From contig ML058526.1 in NCBI GenBank assembly GCA_003013855.2, positions 434,001 to 498,000 on the forward strand: a DNA stretch of 64,000 nucleotides, in the 5' to 3' direction. Shown piece after piece: positions 1 through 10,957 of the stretch. The DNA is from Liriodendron chinense. Lineage: Eukaryota > Streptophyta > Magnoliopsida > Magnoliales > Magnoliaceae. Positions within the stretch are counted from its first letter, which is position 1, and each line of letters begins with the position of its first letter. The translations under genes were made by a program, and so were the position numbers. Below the pieces are notes generated by a model. That model saw only the letters and a program-made list of their open reading frames with translations, was not told where the DNA came from and did no database searches.

Positions 1-2
1 AA

Positions 3-224
3 GACCGGTCGGCCATGAAGGCAGAAGACATTGAGGAAGGGCCGACCGGTCATGACCGGTCGGCTATAGGCTCTGGACGAAGAGGAAACAAAGCCCGACC
101 GGTCACGACCGGTCGGGCATGCACGCTGGACGCGGATAGATCTGTCCGACCAGTCATGACCGGTCGGATGCACTCGCTGGATGGTTTAAAAAAAATCAGT
201 CCGACCGGTCACGACCGGTCGGCC
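3..224. repeat. GACCGGTC palindromic array in U3
   Basis: About four units, each made of two GACCGGTC cores around a 2-nt centre, often extended to CCGACCGGTC arms, so a unit is a near-perfect palindrome of about 22 bp. Spacers of 20-40 bp are unrelated. The array lies about 100 bp upstream of the LTR TATA box. Confidence 0.9.
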
Positions 225-275
225 CTGCGTAAGAAGACTCCTTTCTAAATTGGGACTCCGAATTTCACTGCGCAA

Positions 276-291
276 TGCGAAGCCTTTCGCA
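276..291. promoter_or_regulatory. Dyad TGCGAA-GCCT-TTCGCA upstream of TATA
   Basis: An inverted repeat 28 bp before the TATA box. The equivalent place in the other Athila-type LTRs reads TGCGTA...TACGCA (41971-41987) or TGCGTA...TACGCG (6459-6476), so the arms change together. A CTGCGCA motif precedes it. Its function is unknown. Confidence 0.5.
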
Positions 292-318
292 GAATCCAAC
301 GCAAGGGGGGTTTGTTGC

Positions 319-326
319 TATAAAAG
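319..326 (+). promoter_or_regulatory. LTR TATA box
   Basis: TATAAAAG, in the same context (CTATAAAAGG) as in every Athila-type LTR of the window. Transcription should start about 30 bp downstream. Confidence 0.75.
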
Positions 327-486
327 GGCACCTAGGGGCTTTCCCTAAGGTATCAGAGAGGAGAAGGAACGTGAGTTTGGAGGCTGAAGGCGACTGTGGA
401 GCGTCTGCAACATCTATATTCGGGTTTTTCTAGTTTTATGCTTTATTTTTGAGTTTTTAGTTGTAGCATGACTATGTTCGGCTAAA

Positions 487-510
487 ACCTCTCAGCTAAG
501 GCTGAGAGGT
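487..510 (+). other. Conserved R-region hairpin
   Basis: ACCTCTCAGC-TAAG-GCTGAGAGGT: a perfect 10-bp stem with a 4-nt loop, about 165 bp downstream of the TATA box and so inside the transcript. Sister LTRs read CTTAGC/GCTAAG at the same place, a paired T-A to C-G change that preserves the stem. Confidence 0.75.
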
Positions 511-1117
511 GAAGCTTGTAGCTAGTTCTATGTTAATTTCAGTTTGATTCAAGTATTTTTAATTCAAAGTTGGATTTTTCTTATGTTTCAGTCCAATAGG
601 TGGTAGTTTGAGATGTCTTATCTGAGTTTATGTGCTCCGGACATGAATTCCTTTTAATTCTCTGAGATTATCACAGGGCATGTTTAGATTCGAATTATAG
701 TAATCCTTGAGCAGGCCATAGTCCATAGGCATGGCTGTTACTCCGCAGGCTATGAATTTGAATTCTACATTGATTGAATGGACTTGAACTTGGAAGTTCA
801 ACTTGAATTGGATGAATGTGTGTGAATGCTTTATTTTCCAACTAGATGAGAGATAGGACTTCAAATCTAGTTGTGTTCTCTACTTGGATTGACTGAATTG
901 ACATAGGATTGCTACAAGTGGATCCTTGAAAGCCTTAGTACATTATATCTCTGATTTCTCATAAATTTATTGTTTTAACACCATTGAATCTGAATTTCCT
1001 ATATAAAGCTGAGTTGCTGGAGTGACTTGAAAGTTGTTACTCTTTCCCTGTGGATCGACCTCGGTCTTACCGAGTTTTATTACTACATCGCAGCCTTACA
1101 CTTGAGGCGAGCGAACA

Positions 1118-1896
1118 ATATGACTTGAATCTCCTCCTCTTTGAGGCCCCATATGATGTACAAAAGGTATGGCAAATAGGCTCTCAAAACCCTCTCACAA
1201 TGCCCAAGAACCGAGCTCCATATTTATAAAGTTCGAGCTCCAACGGTAAAAAAACGGGCAGATTGCACATCTCCGATTGATCGGAAAAAGGTCCGATTGA
1301 TCGGAGACATGTCCGATTGATCGGAGACATGTCTGATTGATTGGAAATCAGTCCAGTGGATTCTCTGGAAGATATTTCGATTGATCGGAACATGGTCTGA
1401 TTGATCGGACTGACCCCTTTCGATGGATCGGAAGTATGTCCGATTGATCGGAAATATGTCCAGTGGATTTTCAAGGTTGCTGGAAAAATTTTCGATTGAT
1501 CGGAGCTTCTGTCCGATGGATCGGAGTCCTATCGGAGCCAATGTCCGATTGATCGGAGATCAATCGGAAACTGCTGTTTGAGCTGTTTTTTTTATAGCAG
1601 CTTCCACCTCTTAAATTAGTTTAACTTATCATGTTTTTCATGGAGTTCTAAGACTAATGATGATGACTAAGGGTATACCTAGTTGGTCCAAGTCATCTAA
1701 GAGGTTATGGGTTAGGTTTTGGTCAAGGCAAGGTACACCAAGGCATCACTTTTACCTATTTCTTCTTCCTTAATGTAGCCGGTCCGTTTTGAGTCTTCGG
1801 TCTTCGTCTTCATTAAGCTCAACCGACACTAGACTCACTGACCTAAGTAATTGACAAACAAGGTGCACTAGTATGCCACGAAAAAGTGCACTAACA
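1118..1896 (-). mobile_element. Copia-like LTR (TGTTAGTGCAC family), truncated, minus strand
   Basis: Read on the minus strand it starts TGTTAGTGCAC at 1896 and matches the start of the LTRs at 3986 and 49463 (GCATACTAGTGCACC, then a conserved block with GTGAGTCTAGTG). It is cut at 1118 by the Athila-type LTR. A minus-strand TATAAATA-like box lies near 1218. Its insertion into Athila-0 gag is seen at 1896/1897; the matching target duplication is off-window. Confidence 0.75.
1273..1571. repeat. CCGAT-TG-ATCGG palindromic array
   Basis: About ten units of CCGAT-TG-ATCGG or close variants, spaced 20-35 bp. In the same LTR family at 4327-4592 the position is filled by GACCGGTC units, and at 49806-50075 by CGGGCGCCCG units, so the array is position-equivalent but different in sequence. 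Confidence 0.85.
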
Positions 1897-1954
1897 ATTT
1901 GTATCGGTTCAAGCTGAGTATAACAAGACAAATTCTCTAAAAATAGATGGGTTC

Positions 1955-3985
1955 ATGCAAGAGCAATTGAAATTTAATCAAAATTCAACTCAAGCCATCA
2001 ATGAATTGAAAACATCAATGGCTAGAGTTAAATCTCATCTCAGTGTTAGAAAGAAGGGCACACTTCCTGCCCAACCTTTTCCTAACCCAAGAACCCAATT
2101 TGAGATACAAGATGCAAGCTCATCCTCCCATCATACGGAGCATGTTCAAGCTATCACCACTTTGAGAAGTGGGAAAGTAATTGACAAATCTAATCCGGTG
2201 AAGGCCCCAAAGCCTAAGGATCCAAAAAATTCCAAAGAGGATGATAGCTCAAACAATACTCCACAAGAGAAAGAACTGGAAAGGCAATACAAGCCGGTTG
2301 CCCCGTTTCCACAAAGGTTGATTTCACCTAAACCTTTAGACAAAAATCTGGAAATATTAAAAGTTTTCAAGCAGGTGAAGATCAACATCCCGTTGTTGGA
2401 TGCCATAAAACAAATACCATCTTATGCCAGATTTCTAAAGGAATTGTGTACAGTCAAAAGGAAACATAATGTTCACAACAAAGTACTTTTGACCGAGAAT
2501 TTGAGCGCTATCATCAAACAAGAGGTGCCCCAAAAATACAAGGATCCGGGTAGTCCAACCATCTCATGCGTCATAGGAGACTACCGGATTAAACAAGCCT
2601 TACTCGGTTTGGGGGCAAGTGTGAATCTCATTACATACTCAGTGTACGAACAACTTGGGTTAGGTGAATTGAAACCGATCAAAACCACACTCCAACTTGC
2701 TGATAAATCCATTCGTATACCGAGAGGAATGATTGAGGATGTCCTAGTCCAAGTTGATAAATTCTATTACCCAGTAGATTTTATTGTCTTGGATACACAT
2801 CCCGTAATAGGTACTGGTACGCAAATTCCCGTCATACTTGGCCGCCCCCTTCTAGCTACTTCCAATGCAATTATCAATTGTAGAAACGGGCTTGTACAAA
2901 TGTCCTTTGGAAATATGACTCTTGAGCTTAATATTTTTTATTTATGCAAACAACCATGGGAAGTTGATGAGGATATCCACGAAATAAACATGATTGAATC
3001 ATTCGTGGAAGATACATTCCCCTTGTCATTATATTTCGAACCTTTGGAGGCTTGTGTGGCCCATTCTCATGAGATAAATGAGGACACAATACGAGATATG
3101 GATGCCATCTTAGATACGATACTGGTGCTTGATAACAAAAGATGGAGGGCCCTATTTGAGCCTTTGCCCGTAAACGAGAACAAAGCCCTCCTATCTAATA
3201 TCAATGCACCAACAATCGACTTAAAACCATTACCAACTGAGCTGAAATATGTCTATTTAGGTCGAGATGAGACATATCCGGTGGTGATTTCTTCCCACTT
3301 GGATGAGGAACAAGAGAGTAGGCTGATTGCCACTTTATTAAAGCACAAGAGTGCCATTGGGTGGTCAATTGCGGATCTCAAAGGCATAGACCCACTGATT
3401 TGTACTCATCGCATACACCTTAAGGAGAATGTGAAGACATCTAGGCAACCACAACGACGACTAAATCCAAACATGAAGGATGTGGTTAAGGCCGAAGAGG
3501 TGAAACTATTGGATGTGGGTATTATTTACCCAATATCCGATAGTCAATGGGTGAGCCCAACTCAAGTAGTGCCTAAGAAATCCGGAATAACCATCGTAGC
3601 CAATGCCAATAATGAACTCGTGCCAACCAGAGTCACTACCTGTTGGAGAATGTGCATTGACTAAAAGAAGCTAAACACTGTCACGAGGAAAGACCACTTC
3701 CCCTTACCTTTTGTTGATCAAATTTTAGAACGGTTGGCGGGTCATTCCCATTTTTGCTTTCTTGATGGCTATTCAGGGTACAACCAAATAGAGATTGCCC
3801 GTGAAGACCAAGAAAAGACTACATTCACATGTCCATTCGGCACTTTCGCCTATCGACGGATGCCGTTTAGACTATGTAATGCCCTTGCCACCTTTCAGCG
3901 TTGTATGATGAGTATCTTTTCTGACATGGTGGGGACAATTCTCGAAGTCTTCATGGATGATTTTTCAGTATTTGGTTGTAGCTTT
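1955..3985 (+). pseudogene. Athila-0 gag C-term, protease and RT N-terminal half
   Basis: One reading frame holds the gag tail (conserved AITTLRSGK near 2150-2175), an Athila-type aspartic protease (about 2550-2920, ending ILGRP) and reverse transcriptase with YSGYNQ and the FMDD catalytic box at 3950-3961. It is a single frame with one in-frame stop (TAA at 3662-3664, after CID in RT). The protease catalytic Asp is replaced: LLGLGAS at 2600-2620 where Athila-1 has LLDLGAS. The frame is cut at 3985 by the Copia-like solo LTR and resumes at 39751 in the same domain. The protein would have been a retrotransposon polyprotein acting in cytoplasmic particles; it is dead. Confidence 0.88.
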
Positions 3986-4326
3986 TGTTAGTGCACTTTT
4001 CTGTGGCATACTAGTGCACCTTGTTTGTCAATCACTTACGTCAGTGAGTCTAGTGTCAGTTGAGCCCAATGAAGACGAAGACCGAAGACTCAGATGGCCC
4101 CGCTGCATCAACGAAGAAGAATCAGGTAAAAGTGATGCCTTGGTGCCTTAACCTTGACCAAAACCAAACCCCTTAACCTCTTTGATGACCTTGATCATAT
4201 TAGGGAATCTTTAGTCATCATAGATTGGCCCTAGGTGTCCCAGAACATCACCTAAATCTTGGCCTAAGTGAGAGGGTTGAAAAATGGATGGGTCAGCAAA
4301 ACAGTGAGCTGAACCTAGGCCTGTCC

Positions 4327-4592
4327 GACCGGTCAAGACCGGTCGTGGACCCCTAGCCGACCGGTCGGACAGACAGTCCAATATGAACAGCAGGCTGTTG
4401 GTGTGTGCAGGCCATAGGGCCGACCGGTCGTGGACCAGGGACGACCGGTCGTGGACCCCTGGCTGACCGATCAAGACCGGTCGTGCAGGACATCCTCCTT
4501 AAGACAACAAGCCTGTCTTTGCACTGGCCTATGGCCGACCGGTCGTGGACCCTGGACGACCGGTCATGGCCCCTGGCCGACCGGTCGTGCGA
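4327..4592. repeat. GACCGGTC palindromic array in Copia-like LTR
   Basis: Repeated GACCGGTC cores, several in the form GACCGGTCGTGGACC, with spacers rich in CTGGAC/GTCC. It occupies the U3 region about 50-320 bp upstream of the TATA box at 4645. The same core occurs in the unrelated Athila-type LTRs. Confidence 0.88.
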
Positions 4593-4644
4593 CCAGTCGG
4601 CACTCGCCGTTATTTGCCCGTTTTTAACTTGTTGTGCATTCTTT

Positions 4645-4652
4645 TATAAATA
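4645..4652 (+). promoter_or_regulatory. Copia-like LTR TATA box
   Basis: TATAAATA followed by GG, placed downstream of the palindromic array as in the other LTR copies (minus-strand copy near 1218; 50112 in the right copy). Confidence 0.65.
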
Positions 4653-6196
4653 GGCTTGGCTTGTTTTGAGGGGGAAGGAGAGGGATTTCGAGAGGAGTGA
4701 AGCCACCATTGTTGGAGACCATTTGAGGCTCATTCCCTGTCACGCCCCAAACCCAGGGACCGGGCTCACTAAATTTCCGATCGCCGACCTTGGTGCCAAC
4801 AGCCTCCGTAGTACCCCATTCTCGGCTCCTAGCCCTCATTTGCCAGGTTTCGATCCTGGGATCCTACCAGGAGGATTTTCAGGGTAAATTTTTTTTGTAC
4901 AGGAGCATAATCAAAACCATAAAACATCATCAAATATCTACTAAAAAGTTTGTTGAGAACAGTGCTAGAAAGGAAAATACAACATGTAGCAGAAGTCCAA
5001 AATATTAGGTACATGCACTGCGCTCAACGCTGCTGATGTACCCTAGTACCTGCAGTGTAAACAAACGCGCATAAGCTTCCTACGAAGCTCAGTAGAGTGC
5101 GTGTGTGCGCGTGTGATGCATATGCCAAGTATACAGATATCAAAGTAAGCGAAAGTAGTAGAGGGCTAAGTTAGCAAGTTCATGAATGCTATCAGCCATC
5201 CCAAGGCTATGCGATGGAAGGGCCTACATGGCTGAGTGTTACATGCTAGAGATGCAATGCAAACACGTCAATCCTCAACTGATCCACATATTAAAATAGT
5301 TCTCATCTAGGACATCACCGGGGTCTATTATACTCTAATATTGGCTGCCGCACATCGCGCGCATAACCAAGCGAGTAGAAAAGACCTCACTATCCGCCTC
5401 GTTAGTGGTATGCCAATGCCCACCCGGCTCGCCGATAGCGGACCCATTCCATGAGCTGGTCAGACTCGACCTAGCTTACAGCCCACTGCACCCGGGCGGA
5501 TAAGGTCACACCCCTTTCTAACTGACCTCGACACAGTGGGAGACGCGGCCTACTGGTATTTGGCACAAGGGCACTCATGTTATCCACTCGGTTTTGACGC
5601 TGGAGCATCCTACTAGTACCACAGGGTTTAGGGACTTTCACCCAAGGACATCCATAGTGCCCACGTACTAGAACAAGTTTTCGGTGTCCAATACTGCCAA
5701 CCATGATGTGACTATGGTGGCCACCACCCTGATGCTGCTAGGGTGTGAAAGCGATCGTGACATACATAATACGAAATGCATGAGTCATACAATCCAAATC
5801 ATGCACCAAACTTACGCATACTGCGCAATCATGTGGGGCGACCCTGTCTCACACGAGTCCCCTAAGTATAACAAGCCAACTAGCATATGCTATGGTTAAT
5901 CGTGATTCATAACAGGCATACAAATGATGCGTATGGGCATATGAATGAGCATGGTATTTGTTGATCTCTTAATTGTGCATATTCTAACCCCAATTCATCA
6001 CTCATTATGCACGGTTTACATGTTTAAAGGACTATTCTAATGCATGATTTGGGATTGTAGGAACAAAAGGGAGATTTCACAAATTGAAGACTAAATGGAG
6101 CCCTGAAGACCATAGGATGAAGGTTGAAAAAGGACCAAGGAAAGACAAAGTAAGGAGAGAAGAGAGAAGAGAAGAAATGAAAGAGAAAACATGGCT

Positions 6197-6412
6197 AGAC
6201 CGGTCAAGACCGGTCGGCCAAGGAAGCCCGACCGGTCCAGACCGGTCGGCCACCCGTCTACGTGAATTGAAGAACCGTTGGAGGAGAAGTTATACAAGCC
6301 CGACCGGTCAAGACCGGTCGAGCATAGCTGCTGGACAAGGGGTTTCATAGGCTAGACCGGTCGTGACCGGTCGGCCAGGCCAGTCCGACCGGTCTAGACC
6401 GGTCGGCCATGC
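6197..6412. repeat. GACCGGTC palindromic array (Athila-1 5' LTR)
   Basis: Five paired-core units. The array is repeated in the 3' LTR at about 12411-12624, where some cores carry point changes (for example GACCTGTC and GATCGGTT). Confidence 0.9.
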
Positions 6413-6514
6413 GTGAAAAGCTGTTTCTATTTTGGGATTCCGAAATCGTCTGCGCAAGTGCGTAGTTTTTTACGCGAAATTTGGAGTTCTCTTACATATT
6501 GGACTCCTCCAAGC

Positions 6515-6521
6515 TATAAAA
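6515..6521 (+). promoter_or_regulatory. Athila-1 LTR TATA box with upstream dyad
   Basis: TATAAAA in CTATAAAAGG. The dyad TGCGTA-GTTTTT-TACGCG lies at 6459-6476, preceded by CTGCGCA, the same module as in the other Athila-type LTRs. Confidence 0.75.
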
Positions 6522-6670
6522 GGATGTCTTCCCTTCATACCAAGGGATGCTAGGACGTGGGGATTGCTTAGGAGACGGATTCTACTTCGGATTTCTAGTT
6601 TTCTTCCTGTTTTAGTTATTTTTTATGTTTTTAGAGGCTTCTAGTTCAAGGATGTTAGAGATGAACTAAA

Positions 6671-6694
6671 ACCTCTTAGCTAGGGCTAAGAGGT
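6671..6694 (+). other. Conserved R-region hairpin (Athila-1)
   Basis: ACCTCTTAGC-TAGG-GCTAAGAGGT, a perfect 10-bp stem about 155 bp downstream of the TATA box; identical copies at 12877-12900, 42182-42205 and 44450-44473. Confidence 0.75.
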
Positions 6695-7555
6695 GAAGCT
6701 TTTGATTCGTTTTTTATGGATTGATGCAACCTAGGTTTCCTTTCATGTTTTAATTGATGAATTTTAGTTCAATGTGAGTTTGAATCAAGTACTATTTTGG
6801 TTTCTACTTTGATCTCTTGATGACTCCGGGCTCATGTGATTCTTAGTGGTCCTAACTTAGTATCTTAGCTTTTGAGCATTGTTTATGCTTGTGTAGTTCA
6901 TTGATCTACCATCGACTCCGGGCATGGTAGACGCTTTGATTGCCTTGTATGCAATGGCCTGATTTTCATGTGGGAACTCATTCAACTAAAGTTCTTATCT
7001 TTTGTTGTATAATCTGGAATAAGTTGTTTATTGATTGATTTTGATTTAATTAGAGTTCTAATCATGAGTTGTAATCAGGTCTAGTGACAGGATTTGGTGA
7101 AAGCTATGATTATGAATCTTAACTAAATTGGAAAGAGGCTTGGCCTACACAATTGAGTGTGCCCAAGGCCTGAACATGGTTGTGGGAATCAAATCAATGA
7201 ATAAGCACTTATTTTGGATAATTATTGATTTAACCGCTTTATATTCCGATCGGATAGAGATATGAATTCGATTCCGATTGAGTTATGAGAAACCTAGCTG
7301 TGTTGATACATTGAAACTTATCAAAAGTGGATCCTTGGCGCTCTAGTGCCTTTTTAGATTGAAATTACCTTAACCATTCACTGTTTAAACCCAAATCGCT
7401 ATTTTTCAGCTTTAGTCCTTAATAGGATCTTAATTACTAGTTGTTTTAGACAAATTCTGAAGATATCCATACATAAATCTCTGTGGGAACGATACTCGGT
7501 CTTTCCGAATTATTACTACTTCGCAACCCTACACTTGGGGAGTGAACACGTTTTT

Positions 7556-7573
7556 TGGCGCCATTGCCGGGGA
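7556..7573 (+). other. Athila-1 primer binding site (tRNA-Asp type)
   Basis: TGGCGCCATTGCCGGGGA, 7 nt after the LTR end. It differs by one base from the complement of the plant tRNA-Asp 3' end used by Athila-type elements. Confidence 0.85.
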
Positions 7574-8179
7574 TTTCTATGCGGTATTTTTAGAATTTTC
7601 TGAAATAATTTTTAGTTGAGATTGTGTTAAGATAGTTTTAGGATTTGTTTTGCTTTCTAGAGTAGGTTTTCTTCTAAATACTAACTTCCTTTGTTTTGAT
7701 TTTTTTTTTTTGCAGGATTCTAACATAGGACTAATTCAGGGATTTTTAAGAAGTTGAAGAAGAAGGCATCTTAAGTCACAAATCAGGTTTTATTGTTCTA
7801 ACCCTACTCTTCTTCTTCTCCTACTCATTCCTATCCTATTCATCTCTTGTAGAGTGGGTGGAGACTCCTTTTGGATCTCTGATAGGTTCGCCTTGTGCCA
7901 CCTAGATTCCTATTGATCGGCTCTGCCGTCTTAGATCACCTTGTGCTCAGAGATTTCTCTTCTCAACCTATTCCTCTTTCTTCTTTTTCTGTACTTTTTC
8001 TCAAAAGACTCAAAGAGTGGGTGGGGAGTTCTTTGAACCCCTATTGACCAGGAGAAATCGGTCTCTATCCTTGTTTCTGGCTTAGCCATTGCAAGACACC
8101 TTGTGCTTAAGTCTTAGAGAGGAGTAAAGGAAGGAAGGAATAATTCTTTTTCCTTTTTGTTCATTCTTTTTGGTCTTGC
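7574..8179 (+). other. Athila-1 untranslated leader
   Basis: About 600 bp between the primer site and gag, with long T-rich tracts and two loosely repeated AGAGTGGGTGG blocks (about 7853 and 8015). No convincing ORF is seen; packaging signals would be expected here but cannot be recognised by eye. Confidence 0.6.
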
Positions 8180-9941
8180 ATGCCACATTGGGCTCGGACT
8201 TATAATAACCGACTTGTAAGGGACGGAGTAATTGTTGAAGGGATTGATAGAGAGCCTCGTGCTAGGAAACGTCAAAATTTTCCTGAAATTACTAGAGAGA
8301 TGGCTGAAAATCAACCAAATTAAGGGGCTAATCAAAATCCAGCCCCAAACCTTACTGAATTAGATGAGAATGAAGTGGGGGATGTACCTCAACCTAGAAC
8401 TTTACGTGATTATTTACAACCAGCTAGGACGAGTACTCCCTCTTACATTATTTTCCCTCACAATGTGGGAAATATTGATTTTAAACCGAGGTTGATCCAA
8501 CTTCTTCCTAGATTTCATGGACTCGACTCTGAGAGCGCGTATCTACATATTAAGGAATTTGAAGAAGTTATTGCCACAATAAACTATGACAATGTGACCA
8601 AGGATACTATAAAACTTAAATTATTCCCTTTTTCCTTGAAAGAGAAGGCCAAATCATGGCTACATTCCTTAAGGCCAAGGTCTATTGGGACATGGGCTGA
8701 AATGACTAGGGAGTTTCTTAAAAAATTCTTCCCTACTCATCGAACCAATGTACTAAGAAGGGCCATAATGAACTTCGCCCAAAAAGAAGAAGAAACCTTT
8801 TTCCAATGTTGGGAAAGGTATAATGAGCTATTAAACGCATGCCCACATCATGGCTATGAAAGGTGGAGGTTGATTAGTTTCTTCTATGACGGATTGAACT
8901 CAACCATGCGCTAATTTGTAGAGATGATGTGCAATGGGGAGTTCATGAATAAGGAAACGGAGGAAGCTTGGGACTATTTTGACATGTTGGCTGAAAAATA
9001 CACAAGCATGGGATACATCTAAGCCAACAAGTTCAAAACAACCCTAAGCCAAGGAAAATGGAGAAATTTATGTTTTAGATGGGCAAGATGATCTAGGTTC
9101 TAGAGTGGCTAAACTCACACGAAAGGTCGAGGAGATGGAACTAAAGAAAGTGGACACAACCCAACAAAGGGGGGCTGTTGAAACTATTTGTGGTATTTGT
9201 GCTTCCAATGTGCATCAAACACCGGATTGTCCAACAATCTATGCGTTTCGGGAACTTTTATTTGAACAATCAAATGCTTTGAATAGTTATCAACGACCTT
9301 TTAGTACTCTAAATTCAAACACGAACAATTCTAGTTGGAGAAACAACCCTAACTTCAATTGGGCGAATGGAAACACGGCTAATCAAAATAATCCTCAAAG
9401 GGGACCCCCAATGCAAATGGCTCCACCTCAAATGCCTATAGAGGATACTTTGAAAGCATTCATGGAAGGACAAGCTCAAATAAATCAATCCAACCATACG
9501 ACAATGCTTGAGCTTAAAAATTCGGTCGAGGAAATCAAGGCTCGCTTAAACGCAAGGGAAGGGATGCTTCTAGCCCAACCCATACCAAATCCAAAACCAC
9601 AATGCGAAATAAGTGTGCCTAGTTCTTCTAACCAACATATGGAACATGCTAAGGCCATCACCACTCTTAGAAGTGGTAAAATCATTGAAAAATCTGATCC
9701 GGTGAAGGTTTCAACGCCTAATGATCCGGTATCTTCCAAAGAGGATGATGGACATAGCATCACCATGAATGAAAAAGAGCCATTGAAAGAATATAGGCCC
9801 GTTGCTCCATTCCCCCAACGCTTGATTCCAGCCAAACCTCAAGATAAATATCAGGAATTTTGGAGGTTTTCAAGCAAGTCAAAATCAACATCCCATTGTT
9901 GGATGCCATTAAACAAATACCATCATATGCAAAATTTTTAA
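8180..9941 (+). pseudogene. Athila-1 gag
   Basis: Starts MPHWARTYNN at 8180. The capsid-type region is at about 8470-8910 (FHGLDSESAYLHIKEFEE, KAKSWLHSL), followed after a frame change by a CCHC knuckle, CGICASNVHQTPDC, near 9205-9250 and a Gln/Asn-rich linker. The start is the first ATG after the leader and is in frame with the capsid region. In-frame stops lie near 8321 (expected CAA, now TAA) and at 8912-8914 (CAA to TAA), with frameshifts near 9020 and 9850. Gag would form the particle that packages the RNA. As this is the main coding capacity of a non-autonomous element, its decay implies the copy is no longer mobile. Confidence 0.85.
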
Positions 9942-10957
9942 AAGACCTTTGCACGGTTAAAAGAAAAATACATGTGCAAAAGAAGGCATTTTTGACAGAG
10001 AATGTGAGTGCCATTATCAACCACGGGACGCCCAAGAAATATAAAGATCCCGGTTGTCCAACAATATCATGTGTGATCGGAGACTACCAGGTGAAACATG
10101 CTCTACTTGATCTAGGGGCAAGTGTAAACTTAATTCCCTTTTCGGTTTATGAACAATTGGGTTTAGGTGAATTGAAACCCACCAAAACCACATTACAACT
10201 TGCTGACCGATCGATTCGTATTCTGAGAGGGGTAATTGAGGATGTTCTTGTCCAAGTTGACAAAGTTTACTACCCAGTGGACTTTATTGTCTTGGACACG
10301 AGACCCATGGTTAATATTGGCCCTCAAATTCCTGTCATACTTGGCCGCCCATTCCTAGCTACATCTAACGCTATCATAAATTACAGGAGTGGGGGCATAC
10401 AAATGTCTTTTGGCAATATGACGATTGAGTTGAATGCTTTCAATATTGAAAACCAACAAGAGGATGAGGATGAGGAGGTCCACGAAATACACATGATCAA
10501 TTCTATTGTGGAAAATGAGTCCCTCTCACCTTTTTACTCCGGTCACTTAGACGAAGAAGTGACTCACTCCCTTGATAAGAACGATGATATGATAAGGGGT
10601 ATGGTCACCCTTTTTGAGGCGGTATCGGCATATGACGCTAGCCGAGAGAAGGATGTGGAAACGACACCTTGTTGTGCTGAGAAATCAATTCATATTTCCA
10701 CACCTTTGTGGATCATGCATACCGAACTTCACCAACCTTGGGATGATCCTTACTTGCAATATCAATACCCAGGAAAATCTGAATGGAGACATATTTTTTA
10801 TGATAAATATGATGGTGTCTCCCCTGATACATGTGGTGCGCACATTAAAGAACCCGCTGAAATTCCTTTTTGGGATTTTAAGTGGCGTATCTCAATTACT
10901 CACACACATGTTTATTGTAAAGCAGTATATTGGATACCGTTACTGCAAACCTTTTGA
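9860..10957 (+). pseudogene. Athila-1 protease and unassigned C-terminal extension
   Basis: An open frame of 365 codons after the last gag frameshift. Residues about 75-190 are an Athila-type retropepsin: LLDLGASVNL (catalytic Asp at 10109-10111; the family uses DLGA rather than DTGA), then a flap region and ILGRPFLATSNA. Residues about 200-365 are acidic, then Trp-rich (WDDPYLQYQY, FWDFKWRIS), and match no RT or integrase that I recognise. The pol region that should follow is absent, and the sequence passes straight into the family's 3' noncoding region. The C-terminal part may be a remnant created by the pol deletion or unrelated filler. Confidence 0.8.

Larger units (their letters stand above)
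1..1117 (+). mobile_element. Athila-type LTR, 3' part (begins before the window)
   Basis: The segment ends with CGAGCGAACA at 1117, the same end as the complete solo LTR at 27991-29890, and has the same order of parts: palindromic array, TATA box, R-region hairpin, and a U5 ending in a CTCGG-TCTTA-CCGAG stem. Its start lies outside the window, so length and target duplication cannot be checked. It interrupts the minus-strand Copia-like LTR that resumes at 1118. No coding sequence is present; whether it is a solo LTR or the end of a full element is unknown. Confidence 0.8.
5959..7548 (+). mobile_element. Athila-1 5' LTR
   Basis: TGTTGATCTC...GAGTGAACA, 1590 bp. It differs little from the 3' LTR (about 1582 bp without Tat-1); one visible difference is a short deletion in the TGCGTA...TACGCG dyad of the 3' copy (near 12676). 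Order: GACCGGTC array, dyad, TATA box, R hairpin, long AT-rich U5. Confidence 0.93.

Noticed and set aside
15..248. Repetitive peptide ORFs (PTGHDRSA, RPVMTGR and similar) over the GACCGGTC arrays, also near 4405-4653, 6084-6350, 12298-12564, 28108-28420 and 43964-44236
   Set aside because: They are open on both strands because the palindromic units lack stops. They lie in LTR U3 upstream of TATA boxes, have no conserved start, and other array types in the same LTR position destroy them.
4738..5958. A separate insertion starting TGTCACGCCCC on the plus strand
   Set aside because: The full element is on the minus strand: primer site, polypurine tract and domain order show that this is the 3' LTR end of the Tekay element read backwards.
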